A DNA stretch of 64,000 nucleotides from CAVUCE01 sp963739985 (GTDB lineage: Bacteria > Bacteroidota > Ignavibacteria > Ignavibacteriales > Ignavibacteriaceae), in contig CAVUCE010000007.1 in assembly GCA_963739985.1 (NCBI GenBank), forward strand, positions 62,001 to 126,000, read 5' to 3'. The translations under genes were made by a program, and so were the position numbers. Below, piece after piece: positions 35,188-44,675 of this stretch. Position 1 is the first letter of the stretch. Each line of letters begins with the position of its first letter. The notes below the pieces were generated by a model. The model did no database searches. It had not been told where the DNA came from and saw only the letters and a program-made list of their open reading frames with translations.

Positions 35188-36420
35188 ATGAAGAAATTTG
35201 ATATACCTGAGTTTTATCGAAGTAATTTAATTTCAAGAATTAAAGATGCACGAAAACTTGATGATCCCAGGAAGAAAAACTTTACGCCAACTAGATTAGA
35301 TTTTGGTCCGGTCAGATTTTTTATAGCACGGCATTTTGGATTTTGTTACGGTGTTGAAAATGCTATAGAAATATCATATAAAACAATAGAGGAAAATCCC
35401 GGGAAGAGAATTTTCTTATTAAGCGAGATGATCCATAATCCCGGTGTTAATGAAGATTTATTGAGCCGCGGAGTTCGATTTTTAATGGATACTTCCGGTA
35501 ATCATCTTATAGACTGGAATGAATTAAAAACAGATGACATAGTTATAATTCCAGCTTTCGGTACAACTTTAGAAATTCAAAAAAAATTAAGTGAGCAGGG
35601 AATTGATGCTTACAGGTATAATACAACTTGTCCATTTGTAGAAAAAGTTTGGAATAGATCGTCGCAACTTGGAGAGAAAAATTATACAATAATAATCCAC
35701 GGAAAATATCTTCATGAAGAAACTAGGGCAACCTTTTCGCACAGTGAAAAAGATTCACCATCATTAATTGTTCGAGATTTAAATGAAGCAAAATTTCTTG
35801 CGGAAGTAATCTTGGGACACAAAACGGAAAAAGAATTTTATTCATACTTCGAAGGAAAATATTCTCATGGGTTTGACGTATCGAAAGATTTAAAGAAAAT
35901 TGGCGTTGTAAATCAAACAACAATGTTAGCCACAGAAACACAAGCAATTGCTGATTATCTTAAAAATACAATGAGTGATAAGTTCGGCACTGATGAGCTA
36001 AATAATCATTTTGCCGATACACGAGATACACTTTGCTATGCAACAAATGATAACCAGGAAGCTACCTACGAATTATTGAAGCAGGATGCTGATTTTGCAA
36101 TTGTAGTGGGCGGATATAATAGTTCAAACACAAGCCATCTTGTGGAACTTTGCGAAGAAAAACTTACAACTTATTTTATTTCTTCAGCTGATAAAATTCA
36201 TTCAGCAATTGAAATCAGCCATTTTGATTTCCATAATCAGAAAGAAATTATTACTAAGGGGTTTATACCGGAAAAAGAAACTGTGGATATACTTATCACA
36301 AGCGGCGCTTCTTGTCCGGATGCTGTGGTTGATCAGGTATTACAAAAGCTAATAAGTTTTTTCCCTGAAGCAAAACGGATAGATGAGGTAATTACTGAAG
36401 CATATATAAATCGGGATTGA
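35188..36420 (+). CDS. ispH: 4-hydroxy-3-methylbut-2-enyl diphosphate reductase
   Basis: 410 residues, the long form found in Chlorobi/Bacteroidota and cyanobacteria. The three iron-sulfur Cys are visible: C53 (HFGFCYGVENA), C148 (NTTCPFVEKVW) and the C-terminal SGASCPDAVVDQ. QTTMLATETQ and CYATNDNQEATYEL are family blocks. It performs the last step of the MEP isoprenoid pathway, making IPP and DMAPP. The extra N-terminal 40 residues and central insert explain the length. Confidence 0.96.
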   Translation: MKKFDIPEFYRSNLISRIKDARKLDDPRKKNFTPTRLDFGPVRFFIARHFGFCYGVENAIEISYKTIEENPGKRIFLLSEMIHNPGVNEDLLSRGVRFLMDTSGNHLIDWNELKTDDIVIIPAFGTTLEIQKKLSEQGIDAYRYNTTCPFVEKVWNRSSQLGEKNYTIIIHGKYLHEETRATFSHSEKDSPSLIVRDLNEAKFLAEVILGHKTEKEFYSYFEGKYSHGFDVSKDLKKIGVVNQTTMLATETQAIADYLKNTMSDKFGTDELNNHFADTRDTLCYATNDNQEATYELLKQDADFAIVVGGYNSSNTSHLVELCEEKLTTYFISSADKIHSAIEISHFDFHNQKEIITKGFIPEKETVDILITSGASCPDAVVDQVLQKLISFFPEAKRIDEVITEAYINRD

Positions 36421-36523
36421 AATTGTATGAAACCTGACCTTTTGACATATTTTGTTTGTTGTTATTCGTCTATGGATTAAGTATTTTTACTAATTATTGA
36501 TAACGAAATTATGAGATTTTAAA

Positions 36524-37501
36524 ATGAGAGCGATTATACCTGTAGCGGGAATTGGAAGTAGATTAAAACCACACACATACTCAACCCCAAAAGTGCTTTT
36601 AAATGTTGGCGGCAAGCCGATTATTGCGCACATAATTGAAAAATTACTGGAAGAAGGAGTGAAGAAATCCACATTTGTAATTGGTTATCTCGGTGAGATG
36701 ATTAAAGAATATGTGATAGAAAATTTTCCCGAAATGCAATCTGATTTTATTGAGCAGGAAAAAATGGAAGGATTAGGGCACGCAATCTACACAGCAATTC
36801 CTACTTTTGACGAAAAAGAAATTTTTATAATACTTGGCGACACAATTTTTGACGTTAATCTTAAAGATGTACTAAACAAAAAACAAACTTCTTTAGGAGT
36901 AAAATATGTAGACGATCCAAGACGGTTTGGTGTTGCTGTACTGGAAGATGGATACATAAAAAAACTTGTTGAAAAACCGCAAAATCAAGTTTCAAATATG
37001 GCTCTAGTCGGGCTTTACTACATAGCAAATCCGGATGCTCTGGTTAAAAGTTTGAACATGCTTGTTGAAAAAGATGTTAGAACAAAAGGTGAATTACAGT
37101 TAACAGATGCCTTACAAATGATGATTGAAGGCGGCGAAAAAATTACAACTTTTCCCGTTGAAGGTTGGTATGATTGCGGAAAACCGGAAACATTGCTTTC
37201 AACAAATCAGTTTTTATTAGATCAAAAAAGTGTAAGTAAAAAATTTGAAAATGTTGTTATAAATCGTCCGGTTTTTATAGCCGATGATGCCGAAATAAAA
37301 AACTCCGTTATTGGTCCTTACACAACCGTTGATAAAGGTTGTAAAATCGAGGATAGCATAATCAGGAATTCAATTGTTGGCTCAAACGCTACTGTTTCCA
37401 AAAGCTTGCTCGAAAATTCAATTATCGGTAATAACTCGCTGATTAGAGGAAGCTACAAAAGACTTAATTCCGGCGACTCATCCGAAATAGATTTTTATTA
37501 A
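36524..37501 (+). CDS. sugar-1-phosphate nucleotidyltransferase with C-terminal hexapeptide repeats
   Basis: 325 residues. The NTP-binding signature is AIIPVAGIGSRLKPHTYSTPKVLLNVGGKP; IFIILGDTIFD, LVEKPQ and EGWYDCGKPETLLSTN complete the catalytic domain. From about residue 250 hexapeptide-like repeats form a short left-handed beta-helix (DDAEIKNSVIGPYTTVDKG). It most resembles dTDP-glucose/UDP-glucose pyrophosphorylase-like enzymes; substrate cannot be fixed. It lies 31 bp upstream of metK. Confidence 0.9.
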   Translation: MRAIIPVAGIGSRLKPHTYSTPKVLLNVGGKPIIAHIIEKLLEEGVKKSTFVIGYLGEMIKEYVIENFPEMQSDFIEQEKMEGLGHAIYTAIPTFDEKEIFIILGDTIFDVNLKDVLNKKQTSLGVKYVDDPRRFGVAVLEDGYIKKLVEKPQNQVSNMALVGLYYIANPDALVKSLNMLVEKDVRTKGELQLTDALQMMIEGGEKITTFPVEGWYDCGKPETLLSTNQFLLDQKSVSKKFENVVINRPVFIADDAEIKNSVIGPYTTVDKGCKIEDSIIRNSIVGSNATVSKSLLENSIIGNNSLIRGSYKRLNSGDSSEIDFY

Positions 37502-37532
37502 ACTAGTTATATAAATATAGGAAAACTAAAAT

Positions 37533-38675
37533 ATGTCATATCTCTTTACTTCTGAATCGGTATCCGAAGGTCATCCGGATAAAGTAAGCGATGCCATTTC
37601 CGATGCAATATTAGATGCAATATACACACAAGATCCGAATGCCAGAGTTGCTTGCGAAACTTTTGTTACAACTGGACTCGTATTAGTCGGTGGTGAAATT
37701 ACTACAAACGCTTATATTGAAGTTCCGGATATTGTTAGAGAAACGGTTAAAAGAATTGGATATACAAGTGCTGATTATAAATTTGATTCCGAATCTTGCT
37801 CGGTTTTAAACGCTATTCACTCTCAATCTCGTGATATTGCAATGGGTGTTGATAAGGGCGGCGCAGGAGATCAGGGAATAATGTTTGGTTATGCTTGTGA
37901 TCAGACTCCCGAACTTATGCCGATGCCGATTATGTATGCTCATAAATTAGTTAAAAAATTAGCTGATATAAGAAAAAAGAAGCCTCAACTTATGCCGTAT
38001 CTTCGCCCTGATGCTAAATCTCAAGTTACAATTGAATATGATGATAACCACAAACCATTGAGGGTGGACACAGTTGTAATTTCTACTCAGCATGATGCCG
38101 ATGCAAAACAGAAAAAGATTAAAGAAGATGTAATTGAACACGTAATTAAGAAAGTAATCCCTTCAAAATATATTGATAAAAAAACAAAATATTTTGTTAA
38201 TCCGACCGGAAGATTTGAAATCGGCGGACCACACGGTGATAGCGGTTTAACCGGAAGAAAAATTATTGTTGATACATATGGCGGCTGGGCTCCTCACGGC
38301 GGCGGTGCTTTTTCAGGTAAAGATCCTTCAAAGGTCGATAGAAGTGCTACTTATGCAGCTAGACATATTGCTAAAAATGTTGTTGGAGCTAAACTTGCAA
38401 AAGAATGTTTGGTTCAAGTTGCGTACGCAATAGGCGTTGCTAAACCAGTATCAATTTTTGTAGATACCAAGGGAACCGGAGTAATACCTGATAATGAGAT
38501 TTCAAAGATGATTTCTAAAGAAGTTGATTTAACTCCAAAAGGAATTATAGAGAGATTAAAATTAAGAAGACCAATCTATCAAAAAACTGCTGCTTACGGA
38601 CACTTTGGTAGAAATGAAAAAGAATTTACATGGGAAGCGCTTGATTTGGTACCCGTATTCAAAAAATATGCATAG
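37533..38675 (+). CDS. metK: S-adenosylmethionine synthetase
   Basis: 380 residues. Diagnostic motifs: SEGHPDKVSDAISDAILD, the ATP/phosphate loop GAGDQGIMFGYA, and GGGAFSGKDPSKVDRSATY. It condenses ATP and methionine to SAM. The next gene, ahcY, recycles S-adenosylhomocysteine, so the two form a methyl-cycle operon (27 bp apart, with AAGGA before ahcY). Confidence 0.98.
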   Translation: MSYLFTSESVSEGHPDKVSDAISDAILDAIYTQDPNARVACETFVTTGLVLVGGEITTNAYIEVPDIVRETVKRIGYTSADYKFDSESCSVLNAIHSQSRDIAMGVDKGGAGDQGIMFGYACDQTPELMPMPIMYAHKLVKKLADIRKKKPQLMPYLRPDAKSQVTIEYDDNHKPLRVDTVVISTQHDADAKQKKIKEDVIEHVIKKVIPSKYIDKKTKYFVNPTGRFEIGGPHGDSGLTGRKIIVDTYGGWAPHGGGAFSGKDPSKVDRSATYAARHIAKNVVGAKLAKECLVQVAYAIGVAKPVSIFVDTKGTGVIPDNEISKMISKEVDLTPKGIIERLKLRRPIYQKTAAYGHFGRNEKEFTWEALDLVPVFKKYA

Positions 38676-38702
38676 ATAATAATAATTTAAGAAGGAAAAA
38701 TT

Positions 38703-40028
38703 ATGAGCGGTGTTGTTGAAAATACAAAAACAGAAAAATTACCCTATAAAGTTAAAGATATCTCTTTAGCCGATTGGGGAAGAAAAGAAGTAAAATTAGC
38801 TGAAGCTGAAATGCCCGGATTGATATCGTTAAGAGAAGAATATGGAAAAGAAAAACCTTTAAAAGGAGCAAGAATTGCCGGATGTCTTCACATGACAATT
38901 CAAACTGCCGTGCTTATTGAAACTCTTGTTGAGCTTGGCGCTGATGTTCAATGGTCATCATGTAATATCTTCTCAACTCAAGATCATGCTGCTGCCGCAA
39001 TTGCCGCAACCGGTGTTCCTGTTTATGCATGGAAAGGTATGAATGCCGAAGAATTTGATTGGTGTATTGAACAAACATTATTCTTCTCCGATGGTCAACC
39101 ATTAAATATGATTCTTGATGACGGCGGCGATTTAACAAATATGGTTCTCGATAAATATCCTGAATTAGCTAAATCTGTTAAAGGAATTTCCGAAGAGACA
39201 ACAACCGGAGTTCATCGTTTATATGACAGAACAAAAAAAGGAACTCTTCCGGTTCCTGCAATAAATGTTAACGATTCTGTAACAAAATCTAAATTTGATA
39301 ACAAATACGGTTGTAGAGAATCTTTAGTTGATGCTTTAAGAAGAGCTACAGATTTAATGATGGCCGGCAAAGTTGCTGTAGTTTGCGGCTACGGTGATGT
39401 TGGAAAAGGTTCAGCTTTATCTTTAAGAAGCGCCGGTGTTAGAGTGATTGTTACAGAGATTGACCCTATCTGTGCATTACAAGCTGCTATGGACGGATAT
39501 GAAGTTAAGAAAATAGAGAACGCTGTCCCAAGAGCTAATATTGTTGTAACAGCTACAGGTAATAAAAACATTGTAACTGAAAAAATATTTAAGTTGTTGA
39601 ACGATAAAACCGTTGTTTGCAACATTGGTCATTTTGACAATGAAATTGATATGGCTTGGTTGAATAAAAACTACGGTAATACTAAAAACATTATCAAACC
39701 TCAGGTTGATATGTACACAATCGACGGTAAAGAAATTATGGTGCTTGCCGAAGGACGCTTAGTAAATTTAGGTTGCGCTACAGGTCATCCATCTTTCGTA
39801 ATGTCGAATTCATTCACTAATCAAACTTTAGCACAAATTGAACTTTGGAATAATTCAGACAAATATGAGAATAAAGTTTATATGCTGCCTAAACATCTGG
39901 ATGAAAAAGTTGCAAAACTTCATTTATCAAAAATTGGTGTTGAATTGGATGAGTTAACTCCTGAGCAAGCTGAATATATCGGAGTTACTGTAGAAGGTCC
40001 GTTTAAGCCTGATTATTACAGATATTAA
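38703..40028 (+). CDS. ahcY: adenosylhomocysteinase
   Basis: 441 residues. Substrate and NAD motifs: SCNIFSTQDHAAAAIAATG, NVNDSVTKSKFDNKYGCRESL, GYGDVGKGSALSLRSAG, NIGHFDNEIDM and the C-terminal KPDYYRY. Hydrolyses S-adenosylhomocysteine to adenosine and homocysteine, removing product inhibition of methyltransferases. Ends just before a strong terminator. Confidence 0.98.
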   Translation: MSGVVENTKTEKLPYKVKDISLADWGRKEVKLAEAEMPGLISLREEYGKEKPLKGARIAGCLHMTIQTAVLIETLVELGADVQWSSCNIFSTQDHAAAAIAATGVPVYAWKGMNAEEFDWCIEQTLFFSDGQPLNMILDDGGDLTNMVLDKYPELAKSVKGISEETTTGVHRLYDRTKKGTLPVPAINVNDSVTKSKFDNKYGCRESLVDALRRATDLMMAGKVAVVCGYGDVGKGSALSLRSAGVRVIVTEIDPICALQAAMDGYEVKKIENAVPRANIVVTATGNKNIVTEKIFKLLNDKTVVCNIGHFDNEIDMAWLNKNYGNTKNIIKPQVDMYTIDGKEIMVLAEGRLVNLGCATGHPSFVMSNSFTNQTLAQIELWNNSDKYENKVYMLPKHLDEKVAKLHLSKIGVELDELTPEQAEYIGVTVEGPFKPDYYRY

Positions 40029-40049
40029 TAATCAACTATTTCAAAATAC

Positions 40050-40075
40050 AGGCGGGTTTATAACCCGCCTTTTTT
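40050..40075 (+). terminator. intrinsic terminator after ahcY
   Basis: Nine-base perfect stem AGGCGGGTT / AACCCGCCT with a 3-base loop followed by TTTTT, 22 bp after the ahcY stop. It may also serve the convergent YciI gene. Confidence 0.9.
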
Positions 40076-40466
40076 ACTTTAAACATTGTCCTTTTTCAGA
40101 CCACCATGGATGAATTTCATAATTAAATAATCCTGCGTGAATAGCCGGATCACTTTTTAGTATTTCTTCTGCATCTTCTTTTTTAGGAACATCAAAAATA
40201 AAAATTCCCCGCCATTTACCGTTATCGCCAAAAGGTCCAACAATTGCTAATTTCCCTTCACTCTGTAACTTTTTAATATTCTTCAAATGTCCGATTATTA
40301 ATTTGCTTGATTTTGCGGAATCTATTTTCTCGCTGTTTTCTCCAACAGTTAGCATCACAAAATAATATTGTTTCAGATTAAACTCCGGCATTTTTTCTTC
40401 TTCTTGAGCAAAAGAAGAAAAAGCAAATAATAGTAATAACCCAAAAGAGAAAAATAGCTTTTGCAT
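40074..40466 (-). CDS. exported YciI-like protein
   Basis: 130 residues from the ATG at 40466, which has GGGAG at good spacing and starts a signal peptide (MQKLFFSFGLLLLFAFSSFAQ). The core (FVMLTVGENSE...HLKNIKKLQSEGKLAIVGPF) and the block IFIFDVPKKEDAEEILKSDPAIHAGLFNYEIHPWW match YciI-like dimeric alpha-beta barrels. Most YciI proteins are cytoplasmic, so an exported one is less usual. It starts 12 bp after the TIGR01777 gene, probably one operon. Confidence 0.85.
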   Translation of the reverse strand: MQKLFFSFGLLLLFAFSSFAQEEEKMPEFNLKQYYFVMLTVGENSEKIDSAKSSKLIIGHLKNIKKLQSEGKLAIVGPFGDNGKWRGIFIFDVPKKEDAEEILKSDPAIHAGLFNYEIHPWWSEKGQCLK

Positions 40467-40477
40467 TTTGTCTCCCA

Positions 40478-41395
40478 TTATTTTAATAGATGTTTGAGCG
40501 CAGCTTCTAAATCTTCAAAATCAAATTTAAAATTATATTTTATAAGTTTTTCCGGTTGTACTCTTAAACTTTCAAGGATTGATTCAGCACCTTCGCCGAC
40601 TACAAGCTTTAGAACGAATTCCGGAACACTAAAAATTGAAGGCCGATGTATTATTTTGCCAAGTTTTTTAGCAAATTCATTCATTGTTACGGGATTAGGA
40701 GATACAGCATTTACTGCGCCATTTAAGGATTCATTATCAAGAGAAAAAAGATAAATTTTAACAATGTCATTTATGTGAATCCAGGGGAACCATTGTTTTC
40801 CACTCCCAATTGGTCCACCGACAAAAAATTTAAACGGAGTTAACATTTGTTTCAGCGCTCCATCTTTAGTGCTTAAAACAATTCCGGTTCTAATTGCTAC
40901 ATGCCTTACACCAAATTTTGTTACTTGCCGAGCTTCTTTTTCCCAGACATTACAAACATTTGCCAAAAAATCTTTGCCGGCTTCGTTTTGTTCTGTTAAC
41001 TTTTCATTTTTATTATCTCCGTAATATCCAACCGCCGAAGAACTAATAAATACTTTCGGTTTAGATTTAGCATTCTCTACTGCCTTAACAAGATTACTTG
41101 TACTAATCTTCCTGCTATCTAAAATTATCTTTTTGTATTCTGCATTCCATCTTTTTCCAAAAATATTTGCGCCGGCAAGATGAATTACTGCATCTTTATT
41201 CTCAATTTCATTTTGCCATGAATCTAAATCTTGATAGTTCCATTCAATATGTCTTTTTGCTCCGGTAATTATTTTTTCAGAATTGGATGTGTTTCTGCTA
41301 AAAATTGTTACCTCGTCACCTCTATCAATAAGAGCTTTGCAAAGCTTTTGTCCGATTAGCCCGGTTGCACCGGTTATAATTATTTTTTTAGTCAT
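40478..41395 (-). CDS. TIGR01777 family epimerase (extended SDR)
   Basis: 305 residues. Nucleotide motif ITGATGLIGQKLCKALIDRGDEV, then VIHLAGANIFGKRWNAEYKK, SSSAVGYYGDNKNEKLTE and FPWIHINDIVKIYLFSLDN. The C-terminus (VQPEKLIKYNFKFDFEDLEAALKHLL) is the DUF1731-type tail. The family includes E. coli YfcH; its substrate is unknown. Confidence 0.94.
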   Translation of the reverse strand: MTKKIIITGATGLIGQKLCKALIDRGDEVTIFSRNTSNSEKIITGAKRHIEWNYQDLDSWQNEIENKDAVIHLAGANIFGKRWNAEYKKIILDSRKISTSNLVKAVENAKSKPKVFISSSAVGYYGDNKNEKLTEQNEAGKDFLANVCNVWEKEARQVTKFGVRHVAIRTGIVLSTKDGALKQMLTPFKFFVGGPIGSGKQWFPWIHINDIVKIYLFSLDNESLNGAVNAVSPNPVTMNEFAKKLGKIIHRPSIFSVPEFVLKLVVGEGAESILESLRVQPEKLIKYNFKFDFEDLEAALKHLLK

Positions 41396-42039
41396 ATTAT
41401 TTACCTCTAAATCGTAAACTTAGTATAAGCAAATAAAGTTCAAAAATTAAACTAATTGTACTCTCTTCAAATTTGGATAATATCTATGAGAGTGATCTTA
41501 TTTCCAGGCTCTCAATTGCTAAAGTTAATTCTTTATTATAAATAAAATTTATCTTGTGTATTATTCGTTTTTCAATTATTTTGTACAAAATTCTGAGGGA
41601 AATAGAATTCAATAAATTAATAACATTTCAATAAAGTTAAATATTTAGGTTCTTTTTATAACTTACCAATAAAATTAACCTCATATTATTCTCAATAAGT
41701 AATAACGGGGAGAATTAAATACAATAAAAATTGATCTTCTACCGGGAAATTAAAAAATGATTAAACAAAATTTCTTTTGCCGGTGTAATAGTAATCTGTG
41801 TTATCATAGTTTTAGTAATATCTGAAATTATGCAAAAATATTAATTAACTAATTAATTTATTAAAGATTTTTAAGCAAAAGTTGGCCTGCAATTATGCTG
41901 TGTTCGCGCATTTCTATTTCAAAAATATATTGCTTATATCTAATTTATTAATAATTACTTAACAGTTCCTTAACAGGAGAGCCCTATCTAATCAATATAT
42001 TTAAATCCAATAAACAGAGGGAAAACTAAGGGAGGTTCT
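41396..42039 (+). other. intergenic region, 644 bp
   Basis: AT-rich. ACTCTC...GAGAGT (41460-41493) is a weak hairpin. A strong ribosome binding site (AGGGAGG) lies just before the 42040 start. A short hydrophobic open stretch at 41788-41844 lacks a usable start. Otherwise nothing recognised; the T9SS gene promoter must be here. Confidence 0.5.
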
Positions 42040-44493
42040 ATGAAAAAACTAATTACTATATTATTATTAGTTACCACGGTGAGTTTCGGACAAATTCTTA
42101 CTTTTGAGTTTTCATCGTTATCTGGCAATGAAGTATCGGCTAGTTCAAATTCTAATGATGCAAATTTAGTGTCCTCTTCAATTACAAGAGGTGCTGGTTT
42201 AACAGCTAGCAGTAATGGAGGTAGATTTAACGCAACAAATTGGGCTTTAACTTCTATTGCCAATGCAGTTAGTGGGGATGATTATATGGAATTTACTATC
42301 ACACCTCAATCCGGTTATCAATTTAGTGTTAATTCCATCTATATTCAAATGCAGCGTTCGAGTACTGGACCGAGTGCTATCGCTTTAAGGAGTTCAGTTG
42401 ATGCATATGCCTCAAATTTGGACCAAGAATATTCTATTACTGATAACACCTCGACGCAGAATTTTACTTTTACCTTTGCACAAAGTAATTCATCATCAGC
42501 AGTAACATATAGAGTTTACATGTATGCAGAATCAACTGGTGGTTCAGGTGGAATTGGTGATGGAAGTGGGGATGATATTATAGTTTCTGGAACAGTTAGC
42601 CCTACGGTTGTTAATCCGCCAACCAAATTGATAATCTCAAGCGTCAACAGCGGTAGTTCACCGTCAGTATTAGAGCCGTTCGACTTAACGGTTAATTCAG
42701 TCGATAATTCTGATGTTGCACAAAATGTAGCAGCAAATACTGATGTTACTTTATCAATTACAACGGGTTCTGGTACTATCGGTGGCACTGTTACTGGTAT
42801 AATACCAGCTGGAAGTAATAGTGTGTCTATATCGGGCATAACTTATAATACCGCCGAAGGAGGAGTTTCAATTAAAGCAAAAAGGACTTCGGGTGATGCT
42901 CTTTCTGATGGGATAAGTGATACATTTACAGTACTTGAAGCAGCTTCTAAATTAGTTTTGGTCGGGGTACCATCTACCGGTCAGGCAAATTTAAGTCTAA
43001 ATTCATTTACGGTAGAGGCCCAACGTTCGGATAATTCGGTTGATCTTAATTTTACAAGTGATATCACAATGGCAAAAGCATCTGGAGCAGGAAATATTTC
43101 CGGTACGTTAACACAAGCGGCAACAGCCGGAGTCTCAACATTTAGTGATAGCCAATTCGATGCTGGCGGAACATATACTATTTCAGCTTCTTCTACGGGT
43201 CTAACAGGAGCAACAAGCGGTTCAATAGTTGTGATTTCTTCTACACTTCCTTTAGTGGAAGATTTTGATTATACTGCCGCTACCACGCTAGCCTCAAACG
43301 GTTGGGTTCCAAATAGTGGTGTTGGTACAAATTCAATCACTTTAAGTTCCGGTTCATTGACATATACCGGGTATGTTTCTTCAGGAGTCGGGAATAAGAT
43401 ATCTCTTGTAAATACAGGTGAGGATGCATTCCGAACATTTGATCAGGTTACATCCGGTTCGGTCTATGTTGCTTTTATGGTAAATATAAGCGTGGCTTCA
43501 ACCACGGGTGATTATTTCCTTACATTAAGCACGAATCCGCAGGGCACATATTCTGATAGAATTTATGCCAAAGATGACGGAAGCGGAAATTTAGAATTTG
43601 GTATAGCTAAAGCCTCTAATACAGTTTGGACCGTAGGAACTTATGCCTATAATACAACTCATCTTATAGTCGTTAAATACACTTTCAATGCTGCAACTTC
43701 AGATGATATAACCGGAATATATGTCGATCCCACTATCCCTAGTGCGGAACCAGGGTCGTTTGATGCACAAGCTGCTACTTCCGAAGCGGATGCGAATGGC
43801 ATAGGATCTGTCGTTCTTCGTCAAGGAAGTTCGTCTGTAGCACCTACATTAGATCTTGATGGTATCCGAGTTGCAACTACCTGGGATGCTACTCCTCTTC
43901 CAGTGGAACTTTCATCATTCTCTGCAAAGACCACAGAAAATACTGTCGAGTTAAAATGGAATACTTCAACTGAGAAGAACAATTATGGATTTGAAATTGA
44001 GCGTTCAGTGGTCAGCAAACAGCTTTCAGCTAGTTCGACCGCGGCTAATTGGAAGAAGATTGGATTTGTAAAAGGAAGCGGAAACAGTAACAGTGTTAAA
44101 AATTATTTCTTTTCAGATAACAGTGTATCCTCCGGAAAGTATTCATACCGTTTAAAACAGATTGATAATGACGGTACATATGAATATTCTAAAGTTGTGG
44201 AAGTGAATTTTGGAACTCCGGCTGAATATAATTTAGCTCAGAATTATCCAAATCCTTTTAATCCTTCAACAACAATTAACTTCTCTTTGCCTGAAGCTTC
44301 TCATGTAAGATTGGCAGTATATAATGCACTCGGACAAGAAGTTTCTACTCTTATTAACGGGTTCATGGAAGCCGGAATTCATAAAGTTAATTTTAACAGT
44401 TTAAGGAAAAGTAATTTAACAAGCGGTATATATTTCTACAAACTTGAAGCCGGTAATTTTTCACAAGTTAAAAAAATGATGCTATTAAAATAG
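42040..44493 (+). CDS. secreted T9SS cargo protein with Ig-like repeats
   Basis: 817 residues: signal peptide MKKLITILLLVTTVSFGQ, a Ser/Thr-rich N-terminal beta domain, then two bacterial Ig-like/filamin-type repeats (PPTKLIISSVNSGSSPSVLEP; ASKLVLVGVPSTGQANLSLN). A lectin-like jelly-roll region (about 405-615) follows, with PLVEDFDYTAATTLASNGW and LDLDGIRVATTW. A beta domain typical of this phylum (PVELSSFSAKTTENTVELKWNTSTEKNNYGFEIER) leads into the type IX sorting domain (YNLAQNYPNPFNPSTTINF...VKKMMLLK). Exported by T9SS and probably surface-attached. From 44059 to 44396 its DNA is identical to the downstream nuclease gene. Enzymatic activity not evident. Confidence 0.88.
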   Translation: MKKLITILLLVTTVSFGQILTFEFSSLSGNEVSASSNSNDANLVSSSITRGAGLTASSNGGRFNATNWALTSIANAVSGDDYMEFTITPQSGYQFSVNSIYIQMQRSSTGPSAIALRSSVDAYASNLDQEYSITDNTSTQNFTFTFAQSNSSSAVTYRVYMYAESTGGSGGIGDGSGDDIIVSGTVSPTVVNPPTKLIISSVNSGSSPSVLEPFDLTVNSVDNSDVAQNVAANTDVTLSITTGSGTIGGTVTGIIPAGSNSVSISGITYNTAEGGVSIKAKRTSGDALSDGISDTFTVLEAASKLVLVGVPSTGQANLSLNSFTVEAQRSDNSVDLNFTSDITMAKASGAGNISGTLTQAATAGVSTFSDSQFDAGGTYTISASSTGLTGATSGSIVVISSTLPLVEDFDYTAATTLASNGWVPNSGVGTNSITLSSGSLTYTGYVSSGVGNKISLVNTGEDAFRTFDQVTSGSVYVAFMVNISVASTTGDYFLTLSTNPQGTYSDRIYAKDDGSGNLEFGIAKASNTVWTVGTYAYNTTHLIVVKYTFNAATSDDITGIYVDPTIPSAEPGSFDAQAATSEADANGIGSVVLRQGSSSVAPTLDLDGIRVATTWDATPLPVELSSFSAKTTENTVELKWNTSTEKNNYGFEIERSVVSKQLSASSTAANWKKIGFVKGSGNSNSVKNYFFSDNSVSSGKYSYRLKQIDNDGTYEYSKVVEVNFGTPAEYNLAQNYPNPFNPSTTINFSLPEASHVRLAVYNALGQEVSTLINGFMEAGIHKVNFNSLRKSNLTSGIYFYKLEAGNFSQVKKMMLLK
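44059..44396 (+). repeat. 338-bp exact direct repeat, copy 1
   Basis: Base-for-base identical to 46557-46894 by direct reading. It covers the end of the pre-sorting beta domain and most of the T9SS C-terminal domain. Identity stops abruptly at both edges. Confidence 0.9.
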
Positions 44494-44517
44494 TATCAAA
44501 GTTATAATCTGTATTTG

Positions 44518-44557
44518 GCTGCTTTTAACTAGCACCTATGTTGAAAGCAGCATTTTT
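44518..44557 (+). terminator. intrinsic terminator after the 42040 gene
   Basis: Stem GCTGCTTT / AAAGCAGC (44518-44525 and 44544-44551) followed by ATTTTT, 25 bp after the stop. Confidence 0.7.
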
Positions 44558-44675
44558 AATAAAGGGGAAATGCATTTCATTTAGGCAAACATTTCGACTA
44601 TAAATAATTTCCTAAAATTTTCGAAATACAATTATAGACAATTACGTCTTTTTATAAGATTTACAAGGACATGAA

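Noticed and set aside
37533..40028. SAM riboswitch before metK-ahcY
   Set aside because: Only 31 bp lie between the nucleotidyltransferase stop and metK, too short for one, and no characteristic fold was seen.
41758..41844. Possible tiny membrane peptide (VIVICVIIVLVISEIM)
   Set aside because: The hydrophobic stretch has no start in frame; the nearby ATG is in another frame.
41881..41897. TGGCCTGCAATTATGC before the 42040 gene as a sigma-54 promoter
   Set aside because: GG to GC spacing is 11 rather than 10, and the -12 half is weak.
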